Under the pieces are notes generated by a model. That model was not told the DNA's origin. It did no database searches and saw only the letters and a list, made by a program, of their open reading frames with translations. A stretch of 64,000 nt of DNA from Calocera cornea HHB12733 (lineage: Eukaryota > Basidiomycota > Dacrymycetes > Dacrymycetales > Dacrymycetaceae), in contig KV423977.1 in NCBI GenBank assembly GCA_001632435.1, positions 67,366 to 131,365 on the forward strand, read 5' to 3'. Shown here piece by piece: positions 22,883-33,986 of this stretch. The translations under genes and the position numbers were made by a program. How positions within the stretch are numbered: the first letter of the stretch is position 1; each line of letters begins with the position of its first letter.

Positions 22883-24310
22883 CGCTCGTGAGCTGCTGCC
22901 GGCCGTCCGGGGCAACGCATTCGTCCAGGACGAGCCACAGGGTTCCGCGAGTTCGAGAATAGATAGGGACGACGAAAAAGGCGAGATGGGCTGTTGGCTC
23001 CACCATCAGTCGTTACATTGATGTCAAGCCGCTCGACACTGTTTAACTGAGAACCGTCGGTGCGCCAAACGTCGACGGTCCAAGTCGAATGCGGAGGCAA
23101 CCGGGGGGGGGGCTGCCCTCAGTTCCACCGTTGCGGTCTGAGGGGGTTTGCTGTGGGAAGCGGGCAATAGTTAGATCGGGGTTTCGCGGGCCCGGAAGCA
23201 CATTTGAGGCAGAGGATGTGGCTGGGCGTGTCAATATTATTTGCATGACCCCCCCCACACACATGGGTTTCGCTGCCCCTGTTTACAATAGCATCCTATC
23301 AAGGAAGCCGAGGGCAAGGGAGGCTGACATTCCCATCTCTGCCAGTGGTCGCATTTACTCCCGTTCTTCGAAAATGTTAGCGAGACCATCGGACTTCTGG
23401 AGCTTCACGCACGATGCTCTTGACTTTGGTATATGCTCATAACGGAAGTAGACAGACCCATGACAGCAGACCGCCGGGGTGGCGTTTACGCGAGAGCACC
23501 GCTAAGACCCCTGCTACCGGTGGGGTCTTGATTGCATCCGCGGATGCTGAGGTTGGCAGAGACCCATGGGAGGCGCAGACCCGAGCCGGTCCCCACAGAG
23601 AGGAACACTCCTAAACGGTGAACCTCTGCTAACATATTCGCTTCGCCATCAACAGTGCTTTCACCTTTCATGTCTAAAAACGACCATACCGATAGATTCC
23701 TGCACCACAAATTCGATCCGCAAGCCGGAAGGTCTACTTTGCGGCTAGGCTTGGCGGAAGGATAAGCGAGAGTCGACCGCCTACTCCACGGTCCCTTGTG
23801 GGGGTTATGCGGAGTGCATGCCGCTTGTGGGGTTCTATCCGCAACGCATCAAGCGACCCACGCGATGCATCCAGACATCCAGATCTGATGAACCAATCCC
23901 GAGGAGACGAGCCTTGTAGTTGTTGAAGTTGAACAACTTGTGTTGTCATTCGTTGCAGCTTCACACTACCAGGAAGATGGAAGCCACGATACCGCGAACT
24001 TCCCTTAGCCCGATGACTGGCTTACTACACAATTTCGTCAACAAGTCCGGTAGCTGGTCCATTGATCATGCAATCGTAAAACGGATGGTATAGACAAAAC
24101 ACGAATATCGGTACACAGTGAAGCACGGGATCTTTGTATACAGGGAATGGCACACGGAGGGCGTTCGGGAGGGTCATGCAAAAGCATACAGTCTAGACCT
24201 TGATACTGTACAAGCGAGAAGAAAATCGAAATGGAGAAGTTCTCGTTCAAGTTCAAGCCAAGCGGCGCGAGGTCCGCGATACCGGCGATGTGCCCCTGCA
24301 GCCCACAATT
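22883..24310. other. Intergenic, nothing recognised
   Basis: The 1.4 kb between the convergent genes C and D. It holds no supported gene or ordered repeat; there is a short G-run at about 23104-23112. Confidence 0.4.
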
Positions 24311-26014
24311 TCACTCAATGCCGTCGATGTCGTCGATGCCGTCGATGCCGTCTTGCGCTCCGTCGTGGACCATGCCATCGTGCGACGTGCCATCCGGTGT
24401 GCCGTCTTGTAGCCACTCTGGACGCTCTGTACCGTCGAATGGCGTCATGACCTTCATGTGCATTCCTGCATAGTGATCACAACCGCCGAAAGTGAGTTCT
24501 GCGGCGGGCCACAGACGCGACACAAACTTTTGGACTTGCGCGTGATTATGCACATGGGTCCTCGAGAGCTGTAAGCTCAGAGGGTGCGTGGATCGGCGTT
24601 GACCGACGACGTCCGGGATGGCTGATGTATCCACAAATGGTAAGGTGAGATCCATCAAATGTCGACAATGGCGCGCGGCAGACGAAATAGCATCTAGAGT
24701 AAGACCGAAGCTCGTCTCTTCGCCCTCCACTGCGAGAAGATCTCCCTCGGGATCGTTGAGTATTGTACAGCTCTCCAGATCAGGCCAAGAACGAAAAAGG
24801 TCGTCGATCTCGGGGTCCTGCATCATCTGTTCGCCGTTGAAACCAAGCACAATCTCCAGTTCGACCAAACTCTTGCACGCTCGAAGGGGCGCCAATACCG
24901 CCGGTAGTCGAACAGAGGGATTCTCTCCAGGAGATATGTTTCCAGCAGAAGAGATGCGAAGGGAGAGAATACCGGAGTTGTAGGAGGCTATGCACGCTGT
25001 AAGAGCAAGCATGTCGTGGGCGTCCATCGAAGAGGTAATCTTCAGTGCCAGACGTGGAAGCCGTCGTCTGAGGTCTGCAAATATCTTCATGGCTTGTTGC
25101 ATCGAGCAATAGAGACCGAGGGTGCGGAGGCCAGGGAAGCCTTCGCCTAATCGGATGATGAGATGATCCAGCGTGACGTACACAGCACCTTCAAGAAGGG
25201 CATTGAGGAGCACTGATCGAAGATTGGGATTCCGAGAGAGCGGCGCGAAGACTGTGTTCAGGGTGAGAAACGATTGTGCGCGGAACGTTTCGAGTCTCCC
25301 AGCTATACCAACGAACCCCCTGACAGTCTCTGCGTCATGCTCGAGCGGTGTGTATAAGGTATCGGCGAGGTCGAGGTTGCTGAGTCGGGGTAGACTGCAG
25401 ATCTGGCGAAGTGTCTTCTTCAAATTCTCGTTCGGGATGATTTCGCGACCTTCCAGTCCATCCCAGTGGTTGAGGTACAGAGATTTCAGGGTTGGAGTGA
25501 GGTACACCGGTGCCGTCTCTAGCTCCTCGCCCGCCGCACCCAAGTGCAAGGCCTCGAGAGATGGAAACAACCAGACGCCGGGTCGATTCTTGGTAAGGAC
25601 AAGCGCGATGAATGCCTCCTCCCCGTGGTGCCAGAGGGTGAGGATTCGAACAAATCGCGAATAGTAGTCGAAGCGGTTGAATGATGCACGTGGTATTGAC
25701 AAGTTGGGGTCCTGAATGACAGTTCAGTTACGCGAGCTCAGGAGGTGGACATATTTCAGACGGACCTGCAGGGCCGCCAGAGACGCTGCAATATCATCCG
25801 GGAAGAGGCGGAGCATGCTTAAAAGCGGAGAACCGTCGAACCCAGGTTCCCTCCATAACTCTCGCAGGGCAATCTCGGTGAAGTTCTGGTTGGTGCACGC
25901 AACGTGGAGGAGATCTGGCGGATCGTCGAGTAATGAGACGATGACTTGTAGGAGCTCGGGTATGTAGAATGGATTTCGAGCGGAGGACGACGTCGTCGGG
26001 ACGATGCGTAGCAT
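24311..26014 (-). CDS. F-box-like protein D (subfamily 2)
   Basis: Exon 1 runs from the ATG at 26014 to 25766 and exon 2 from 25711 to 24311, giving 549 residues. The F-box reads YIPELLQVIVSLLDDPPDL then CTNQNFTEIALRELW. Exon 2 begins DPNLSIPRASFNRFDYY. It shares with E and F the LADTLYT-P-LE block, the GEELET-x-x-x-YLTPTL block and a SFGLTL turn, which A-C lack in that form. The intron sits at the same place as in the other family members. The C-terminus is unusual: a string of Asp, Gly and Ile codons (DGIDGIDDIDGIE) encoded by a GTCGATGCC-type microsatellite. It is transcribed toward gene C. Confidence 0.8.
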
Positions 26015-28057
26015 CGGATCCAGTTGGGGGTGAGGAGATTGCAAAGTCGTCTGAAGGCCAATTAGACCGAGCTGTGGGATTTCGAGCGACGTTGGACATC
26101 ATTGGCGGAGGTGTTGACGGTACGAAGACCCCAGAGTCAGACCTATCTGAGTGAAGGAAGGGTCTTCAGCCCTTAGGGCCTTATCGATCCAGACCCTGAC
26201 GGATCCTGCCTACCGCCAAAGGGACGCGCGCAGACCCCGCTGGGGCGGCATCGAAGCGGCGCAGACCCGACATGGAGCCATGGGGCCATACAGAATGACG
26301 ACGTTGGGCGCGCCGAAAGGATAGAAGAGCATTCCGCGGGATTTCGGTTGGCGTAAACGTACGCGGCGCACACTTGAATGATTGAATGACTACCAAAAAT
26401 GGACTGTCTGGCTGGACATTATGAAGTTCCCGAATTCTGTCGCAGTAGTACGTACCTCAACCTTTTTCATGAGTGCGGGGCAATCCAGTTCGCGCGATAT
26501 TACCGAGGTGCGCAGAATCGCACATGTACTTTAAGTCCGTTAGCTTCTCGCAGGCCCTCGCCCTCACGAATGTCCTCGAACGACGCCTCGTGTGGTGCCA
26601 TCCCGATAAAAGCTGGTCCTGAGGGCCGAGGCACTCAGCTTCGCCCAAGATCCCGCCAGAATCGACCTTCCCCAGATTGCCGAATCGGCGGAGCACCTGG
26701 TCCCAAGACTACGCCGCAGTTCACAGCCGACAGAACGGCACTCTTGTCGTGCTCCATGCATGCCTAGCGTAAGCGAGAGACGAGGTGCCTTATTGTATGC
26801 CGATGCTGGTACCCGTTTCTTAGTTGGCCTGGAGACGCTCTCGCAGAGGAAACCTGGCAGATCCAAAGAAGGATGCGATGCATTTGCTCGGAGACAATCG
26901 GGCCGACAACTTCCTGCCGATTGTAAGCCTAAGCATCCATGCTCGCCCAGAAAACGATCTCACCCGGTGCACCCTACACGGTGGTAAAGCTCCAGCCAGA
27001 TACCCCTCCCAACACTTCAACACTTTCAGTGCTGCCAGACTGAAACGCCCCAAGGCGGTCTAGCCGTGTTCTGGCTCCCGAAAGGAACCCGCAATTTCCA
27101 CCTGTGATCCGATCAGGCCAGGTGCGCGGGGCTCTCGAGGCCGCGTCGTGACGGTCTCAGGATAACACTTGCATGAAGGAGTCGACATGCCCCTGCACAG
27201 CTGGCGGCTCGTAGCGATCCTCCAGCCAGAGGCCGTGAGTGTAGGATGTCTCCTGGCCCCCTCTGCCCGCTCTCCCAATCGGTGACGGATACACCGGAGA
27301 TTGCGCTCCAGTCGCAGCTTGAGTAAATGTCGCCGTGTCGCACTTCACTTCAACGAGTCTCCGAAGACATCGTTGACGGCGGTGCCACGATGAGGGCGCC
27401 GTTCCACGGTGCATGTCCATGTTGGGTGCGTCATGAGTTGTGCACGAGGAGCGGTCGTGGTGCGAAGCGTCTTGTGGTCACAATGTCGTGGTGGCGGCCC
27501 TATCCACTGGATGGTTCACAGGGAGGTTTAGCCGAAGCTGGCAGGATGGGACAGTTGTGAATCACCTTGTGAGCGACCTGCAACGGGTGTGGGCGGGGTG
27601 AGGGGGTTGTTGTTGTTATATGCCCACCCAAATGGCAGGACATCCCTGAGTTTTCCAGGGCGTCAGCTTGGGTCTCGGTAAACTGGGCGACACGGAGGCT
27701 GAATGAACATGTGGCAAATCGCCCCTTAGAAATTCAGGGCTCGTGCTAGCATGCTCAGGGGGTCGCACAGAGTCGTGTGGCACATATAATCAAACATGGA
27801 TACAACCTCAATTATGATTGGAACAGTAGGTTCGCTCGCTCTAACAGTACATTAGAATCGTAGTAGCTGCACAGCCTCTGGTGCGCTCGCCGGCTAACCT
27901 CCGCCAGGTCGATACGGGCGAGACACAGAACAGGATAACCCCCAAATATTGTGCGGCACTTGGAGCTCTTGAAGCCCAAGGATGCCAGTACCTCCAGCTG
28001 ATAGGTAAAAAATCAAGACGACCACAGTTTGTGCTTGATACCAAGTGCGTGATGCCG
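26015..28057. other. Intergenic, nothing recognised
   Basis: The 2 kb between the 5' end of D and the 3' end of E. Only short, inconsistent frames are present. I see no RNA gene or ordered repeat. Confidence 0.4.
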
Positions 28058-29706
28058 TCAAACGGTGACCCGAGCTGCCGGAGAGTGCTCGCAACCGTTG
28101 GTGGAGATGTCTCCGCTGGACCACAGTCGACGAACGAAGTCCGCTACCTCGGTTAGGTTGTGGACATGTGTGCTGCACAGTTGAAGCGCGAGTGCGTGGT
28201 CGTACCGTGGAACATCGCCGACGTCAGGAATATCGTTGGTGTCCACAAAGGGTATGGTAAGCTCGGTTAGGCATGGGCAATATCGAGCTGCCGCAAGCAC
28301 GGCCCGCAGCGAGAGTCCGAAGCTGGTTTCCTCGCCCTCGAGGGTCTCGAGCTCCCCTTCTGCCTCGTTGAGAATGGTGCAGAGAGATAGCTTCGGCCAC
28401 GCTTGGAAGAACTGTGCGATTTCGTCGTCACGCATCATTTGCTCTCCGGTGAAACTGAGTATGAGTTCTAGCTTCTGCAGAAGCTGACATCCACTCAAAG
28501 GTGCAATAACCTCCGATATTCGAATGGGTGGCTCGATATCATCGTCTTCCAAGTTGCCAGCGGAAGATACTCTGAGCGATTGGATGTGATCAACAGAATA
28601 TATACTGCTGATGACGGTATGCAAGTCGCTCGCCGCAATGGCGGTGCTGATTTTGAGGTTGACATGGGGTATTGATCGACGGAGATGGGTGAATACAGCA
28701 ACGGCTTGTTCCATGGTACAATACAGGCCCAAGGTGGTGAGGGCCTCGAATTGCTCCCTGAGCCCTTCTATGAGGTCGGGTAGGGGCACGTACATCTCGC
28801 CTTCGGTGATCGTGTTGAGGAAGACGGAAGATAATTTCGGGTTGAGGGAGAGCGCGTTGAACACGCTCCGTAATGTGAGAAACGATTGACAGCGGAAGTC
28901 GGAAAGCTGAGAGGCGAGTCGGATGAAGCCCTGCACGATATCCGAGTCGTCCTCCAGAGGTGTATAGAGAGTATCGGCCATGTCCAGAGCAGCTAGGTTC
29001 GATAGGCGACACACATGCGACAGCGTCTTCTTGAGCGCAGGGTTTGGTTGTATCTCTCTCCCGCCACGACCATCCCAATGATTTAGCCATAGCTTGCGTA
29101 ATGTCGGGGTGAGATAAGCCAGAACGGTTTCGAGCTCTTCTCCTGATGCACCCAGATGCAACTCAATCAACGCGGGAAAGAGCCACACGCCGGGTCGACT
29201 GGTGGTCAGAATGCGAGCCACGTATCCTTCGCGGCCATGATGCCAAAGGTTGATAGACCGTATGAACTTCATGTAATAGTCAAATCGCTCGAATACCGCA
29301 ACGGGTATTTTCAAGTTCGGATTCTATCGGTAAGCCTACGTTCAGTCGTGTACAACTCGGGGTGTTTCAAAAGACCAACCTGCGAGTCATCCAGTGACTT
29401 GTGGACCTCTTCGGGGAATAGATAGAGCATTTCCATGAGAGGTGACCCAGTGAAGGCTGGTTCGTACCATAGCCAAGTCAGACAGATGTCGGTAAAGCGC
29501 TTGCAAGTGCAAGCCAAGGAGACCAGGCTGGCATTGTCGTCCAGCTGTTGAGCGAACGCTGACATCAACTCGGGGATGTTCAGAGCGAGTTCCTGAGGAT
29601 CTCTCCTCAAGGCAGGAGAGAATCCGTCGATTGGAGCAGTCATATTGACGTGGTGGTAGTACTTTGGTTGAGTTTGAGATTTTGGCGATTCCTCTACGTC
29701 ATCCAT
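28058..29706 (-). CDS. F-box-like protein E (subfamily 2)
   Basis: Exon 1 is 29706-29380 and exon 2 is 29323-28058, joined across a 56-base intron at the family position, for 530 residues. The F-box region reads LNIPELMSAFAQQLDDNASL and SLACTCKRFTDICLTWLW. Exon 2 starts NPNLKIPVAVFERFDYYMKF and continues with INLWHHGREGYVARIL, LHLGASGEELET, LDMADTLYTPLEDD, SFTGEQMMRDDE and IPFVDTNDIPDV, all closely matched in D. D and E are in tandem on the minus strand and are probably each other's nearest relative. It should act as a ubiquitin-ligase adaptor; the target is unknown. Confidence 0.8.
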
Positions 29707-30919
29707 GATGAATGTCGAACGGACGCAGATCGAGAAATCACGGGAGCTGATATTAGCCCGAATGTCTGTTCAAGAACAATGTCTATGAGCTGCGGTATTC
29801 TCAGTTGGTACATCGGGGAAGCAGACGTACAGGACCCCCATCGAGACGGCTATAGTCAGACGAGCATCATACGGGCAAACTGGTGGCCCACAGAGCGTGG
29901 CTAGCGTGCTGAAGTCGCTGCTTACGCGCTGCAGATGTTTTCTTCATGAAGCCAGACAATGCCAGGATTGCGGTTTGCGACGAGGATCTAGAATGAGGGA
30001 TGTGTAACTACACGGTACGGTGCATAAACCGTCGGTTGGGGACCTTTTCCACGTGCCAGCGCGCCGCGGCGGGCCACGAGCTGACAGCAGGCAGGATCCC
30101 TTAAACATGGCCGATGACGCGTGACAAGTGCGGGGGAAAGACAAGGAGACAGTCGGGGAGAAGTCAAAGGTCAGGGCGGGTGCAACGGGGGAGGAGGGGG
30201 CGAACTGAGCTTGCTATCTTCCTTTACAAGAGGCTGGCAGGTGTGGGGATTTGAGGGATGCAGAGCGGATTGTTCTCGGGGCTGTCCCTGAATATTTCAG
30301 GTAGCGGGATCAAATAACTTCCGCTCCAGCGTCTTCGTCGATGACGTCGTTGACCCGAAGTGGAAGATGCGTTCTGACGGTGTGGAGACAATTACCTGTA
30401 CAATACTGAGATACTGAGTACGGCTTGAAGGATAAGGAAGGATAAGATGTGCAGAGTGGGCCGTGTATCCACGTTCACCCCATATCAATACCTGGCTGGT
30501 TCTATAACCCTGACGCGGGTCAGTCCCGGATATTTTCGGGGCGAGTCGCCTCCTTGCTGCAGCCACGCGGGTCGCTCAGTATCGTGTGCCTTGGTGCTTT
30601 CTCCTTTTTCCCAGAGGGGTCCCACGCCTCCTTCGTACACTTTTCGCCGTGGGCCTGGTCTGCGCTACAGTCGCGTGTACCGTCCCTTGGGCTCGAAGCC
30701 TAGCTTAAGGATCTCCCGCTACTTTGGTGTGCGCTTGCCCTGGACCACGCCCGTCCGCATCCCCGCAATTGAAACCTTAGCAGGATCAGCTAGAACGCTG
30801 GTGCTAGCGACAGCCAACCTGCCCTGCACCACCCCCACCCTCTTTAATGCTTTCCGGCCAGTACAGAGCGGGTCCGTGTGTTTTCCCATCCGTCCCTTGC
30901 AAGCCTGAACGCACCGGCG
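29707..30919. other. Shared upstream region of divergent genes E and F
   Basis: 1.2 kb between two head-to-head F-box-like genes. No gene was seen. The spacing allows a divergent promoter region, but I could not pick out a defined core element. Confidence 0.4.
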
Positions 30920-32616
30920 ATGGACCGTCAGCACGTCGCCATCCGCAGCGTTAGCCGCCTTCGCCCGTATGACATCGACGAGGTGCTCGACGCGATATGC
31001 TGGCAGGTGGATGACACGGCCGATCTCGTCAGCCTCGCGTGCGTGTCGCGACGGTTCACGACGCCGTGCATGCGGGTGCTGTGGGAATCGCCCGTGTTCG
31101 ATGGAGCGCCTGTGCTCGGGATGATCCATCTCTTTCCGCACGATCTTTTCCTCCTCCTGCGCGATGGCACTGTAAGTCGATTCTGCCCCTTGTCGGCTTA
31201 CCGCCCTCAACGATCGGAACTGATCCATACCAGGATCGAGAACTGCGGATCCCACCCAAGGCGTTCGAGCGGTTCGACTACTACGCGCGGTTCGTGCGCT
31301 CCCTCCACGTCTGGCACCGCAGCCGCGAGTCGGTCGTCGCGTTCATCCTGACGCGCAGCCGGCCGGGCAGGTGGCTCTTCCCGGGCCTGCTCGATCTGCA
31401 CCTCGGCGCCTCGGGCGACGTGCTCGAGACGGTCCCGCTGTACTTCTCGCCGACGCTGCACACGGTGCGGCTGAACCACTGGAGCAACCACGGCCTGCAG
31501 GAGCTGGAGCCCACCCCGGAACTGCGCCGCGCGCTGCTGACGGTGTGCTCCCTGCCTGCGCTGCAGAAACTCGACTTGGCCGACACGCTCTACACGGGCG
31601 TGGAGGACGACCCTGCGCTCGTGGCCGGGTTCACCCAGCTCGCGCGCACGCTGTCCGACGCGCGCGCACAGTCCTTCCTCACCCTCCCGAGCATCTTCGC
31701 GCACCTGGCGGGCAACACGCGGCTGCACACGGTCTACCTGAACCTCACGGACGGGCAGGCGTACCACGCGCCGCTGCGCACCATCGTCCCTGCGCTGAGG
31801 GACAGCTTCCCCGCGCTGCGCACGCTGGGGCTCGTGTGCTCGGTCGAGCACGCCGTGCGCGTGCTGCGCGAGACGATCGGCGCGGGCCGCGCGTACGAGT
31901 GCCTCGACCTGCAGATCGACTCGCTCGTCGATGTCGGCCGGCTGGGCGACATCACCCGCTGCCTCTGCGCCGCTGACCGGCCGGGCGGGGCCGAGCTGCG
32001 CTCCTTCCGCCTGACCTCGACGGCCGTCACCGCGCTCCCGCTGCTGCCGCCGCCCGACCCGCCCGAGCGGCTCGCCGCCGCCCTGCACCCGCTGACGGGC
32101 TCCCCGCACCTCCGCCAGCTAGAAATCATAATCACCTTCTCCGCCGCGCAGATGCTGGGCGACGCCGAGCTGGCCGGGCTGCTGCGCGCCTGGCCGGACC
32201 TCCGCTCCCTCGTCCTCAGCTGCGATACGGACCCGGACGACGGCGCGCTCCCGATGGACAGCGAGCTGGGCGAGTGGGACGCTACTGCCGACGCCGCCCC
32301 CAACGCGCGCCTCACCCTCCTCTCCCTCGTCGCAGCAGCGCGCGCCTGCCCAGCCCTCGAAAGACTCATGCTCCCCTTCCTCTGCACGCAGCCCATCCCC
32401 TCCCTCCCGCCCAATCCCAATCCCGATCGCTCCCTGTCCGAGCGCGGGGTCGAGCGCGCGCCCCTCCCGCACGCCCACACGCTCGAGCTCGTCCTCCTCC
32501 GCTCGCACGTGCACAACCACGCCCTCCTCCCCGCCTTCCTGCGCACGCTGTGGAGGCACGCCGAGGTCACTTGTGCCGGGTGTGCGCATTTTGGCAGGAC
32601 GACGTTTAGGGTGTGA
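30920..32616 (+). CDS. F-box-like protein F (subfamily 2, GC-rich)
   Basis: Exons 30920-31171 and 31234-32616 give 544 residues. The F-box reads YDIDEVLDAICWQVDDTADL and SLACVSRRFTTPCMRVLW. Exon 2 starts DRELRIPPKAFERFDYYARF and holds LHLGASGDVLET, LDLADTLYTGVEDD, SFLTLPSIFAHLAG and ITFSAAQMLGDAEL, the subfamily 2 signature. Its codons are far more GC-rich than those of relatives D and E, as in the housekeeping genes that follow. It sits at the edge of the GC-rich block, so local base composition rather than function may explain the difference. The long antisense frame opposite exon 2 is a by-product of high GC. Confidence 0.8.
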
Positions 32617-32654
32617 GTTGGGGGTGGGGTGGGGGGGGGGGGCGCCCGAACCGT

Positions 32655-32752
32655 ACATACGTTACTGTTACTGTTACTGGTATGAGGAGGTGATGGAGTG
32701 GATACTGTTACACTGTACTGTACACACTGTACTGTACTGACACTGTACTGCC
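32655..32752. repeat. ACTGTT/CTGTA-type microsatellite
   Basis: Runs of ACTGTTACTGTTACTG and then CTGTACTGTACACACTGTACTGTACTG lie in the spacer between the stop of F-box-like gene F and the stop of the NDUFAF8-like gene. Confidence 0.8.
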
Positions 32753-33120
32753 CAAGCGCAGCATACATGCGTCCTCAATGCGAGCCCATCTTTCACGCCT
32801 ATTGCCCACCCGCACAAGCCCAGCCCATCCTGCCGCCCGCCGCCCCGCTGCCCGCTGCCCGCTGCATGCTACCGTGCACCCCAGTGCATGCCCGCCCCCG
32901 CCCCCGCCCGCGCTCCGTGCGCTAGCCTACCCCGCGCCGTGGGGCTGGTTGGGCGCTCAGCCGTCCAAGCGACGAGGCTCGGAGATCTGCAGGCTCTTGG
33001 GTGGTGGGTGGGGCGCAGGGTGGGCAGAGCGTCCCGCGCTCGATATGCGCAAGCGTACCGATGCACAGCGGCTCCGGCGCGGGCATCTGCAGCGGCGTAC
33101 GAGGGCGAGGGCGGGGCCGA

Positions 33121-33307
33121 TCACCACTTTTTCTTCATCTGCATCCCGTCGTATCGGGTGGTTAGCTTCGCGGGAGGGGGGGGAGGACCGGCGACGCACG
33201 GCGGCCTGCACACAGCGCTTGAACGCGCTGAACTCGGCTGCGCACGCGTGGCGCGCCACGTCCTTGTACGTGCCGAGGATGCAGGTGCCGTAGGCTTTTG
33301 CCTGGGG

Positions 33308-33346
<39 letters not shown>

Positions 33347-33467
33347 GCTGCCTGCCTCTGGAAGTGGGAGGGCGGGGGGAAGTGCGTACGGGGAGCGCGC
33401 AGGAGTTTGTAGCGTCTGCGAGCTTGCGGACGAGGATGCGGCCTGTGGGGGGTGGGGAGGCGGACAT
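33121..33467 (-). CDS. NDUFAF8: NDUFAF8-like twin CX9C protein (complex I assembly), 65 residues
   Basis: Three small exons join in phase: 33467-33390, 33301-33200 and 33138-33121. The protein has two perfect CX9C motifs, C-ALPAKAYGT-C and C-AAEFSAFKR-C, spaced as in human NDUFAF8, which is imported into the mitochondrial intermembrane space/matrix side and helps assemble NADH dehydrogenase with NDUFAF5. The first motif straddles the exon 1/exon 2 junction, so it is invisible without splicing, which supports the model. The last exon encodes only MKKKW and a stop. Intron 1 (33302-33389) holds a run of 35 C on this strand. The gene lies head-to-head with the SYT1-like gene. Other twin CX9C proteins (COX assembly, CMC-type) are the alternative, but KAYG-x-C and C-AxEF-x-x-F-x-x-C fit NDUFAF8 best. 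Confidence 0.75.
33309..33343. repeat. Homopolymer of 35 G
   Basis: An unbroken run of G on the plus strand, close to the 3' end of intron 1 of the NDUFAF8-like gene (where it reads as C). Its exact length is prone to sequencing error. Confidence 0.9.
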
Positions 33468-33562
33468 GGCTGTTCAGTGGAGGATATGCAAGTGACTACA
33501 GTACAGTACTCGTACTCGTTGTCAAGGCCTAGCACTCGAACTGGAACTAGCAGGGCGGAGGA
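33468..33562. promoter_or_regulatory. Short divergent spacer between NDUFAF8-like and SYT1-like genes
   Basis: Only 95 bases separate the two proposed start codons, so the genes probably share a bidirectional promoter or have overlapping 5' ends. No TATA box was seen. Confidence 0.4.
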
Positions 33563-33955
33563 ATGCCGCTGGGCCGAGCGCCACTCTCCCGGCATGAGCA
33601 CGCGTCCCTCCCCTTCTCCGCCTTGCTGCCCGTCTCCACCACCGCTTGGACGTACCCTGCTCCGGTCCTGCATACACGCGCAGGAACAGGAGCAGACCCA
33701 CCAGCTGCAGCAGGACCACTGGCAGAAGGGATGCCCACCCCCACACCCGCACCCGCACCCGCTTCCCCACCCCTGCAAGGCGCAAACGGGAGCGCCCACA
33801 CCTCAAAGCCGCCACCATACCCCGGCCATCCTCCCCACCCAACCTACCCCGCACCGCCCTACCCCGCCCTCACCCTCCTCCATCCTCAGCCGCAACCGCA
33901 ACCGCAACCGCAAAGCACACCTCCCGCGCCAGACACGCCCTACCCCACCCTCGTC

Positions 33956-33986
<31 letters not shown>

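Noticed and set aside
31207..32109. 300-codon minus-strand frame opposite F-box-like gene F
   Set aside because: It is a by-product of high GC; the plus strand has the conserved family blocks.
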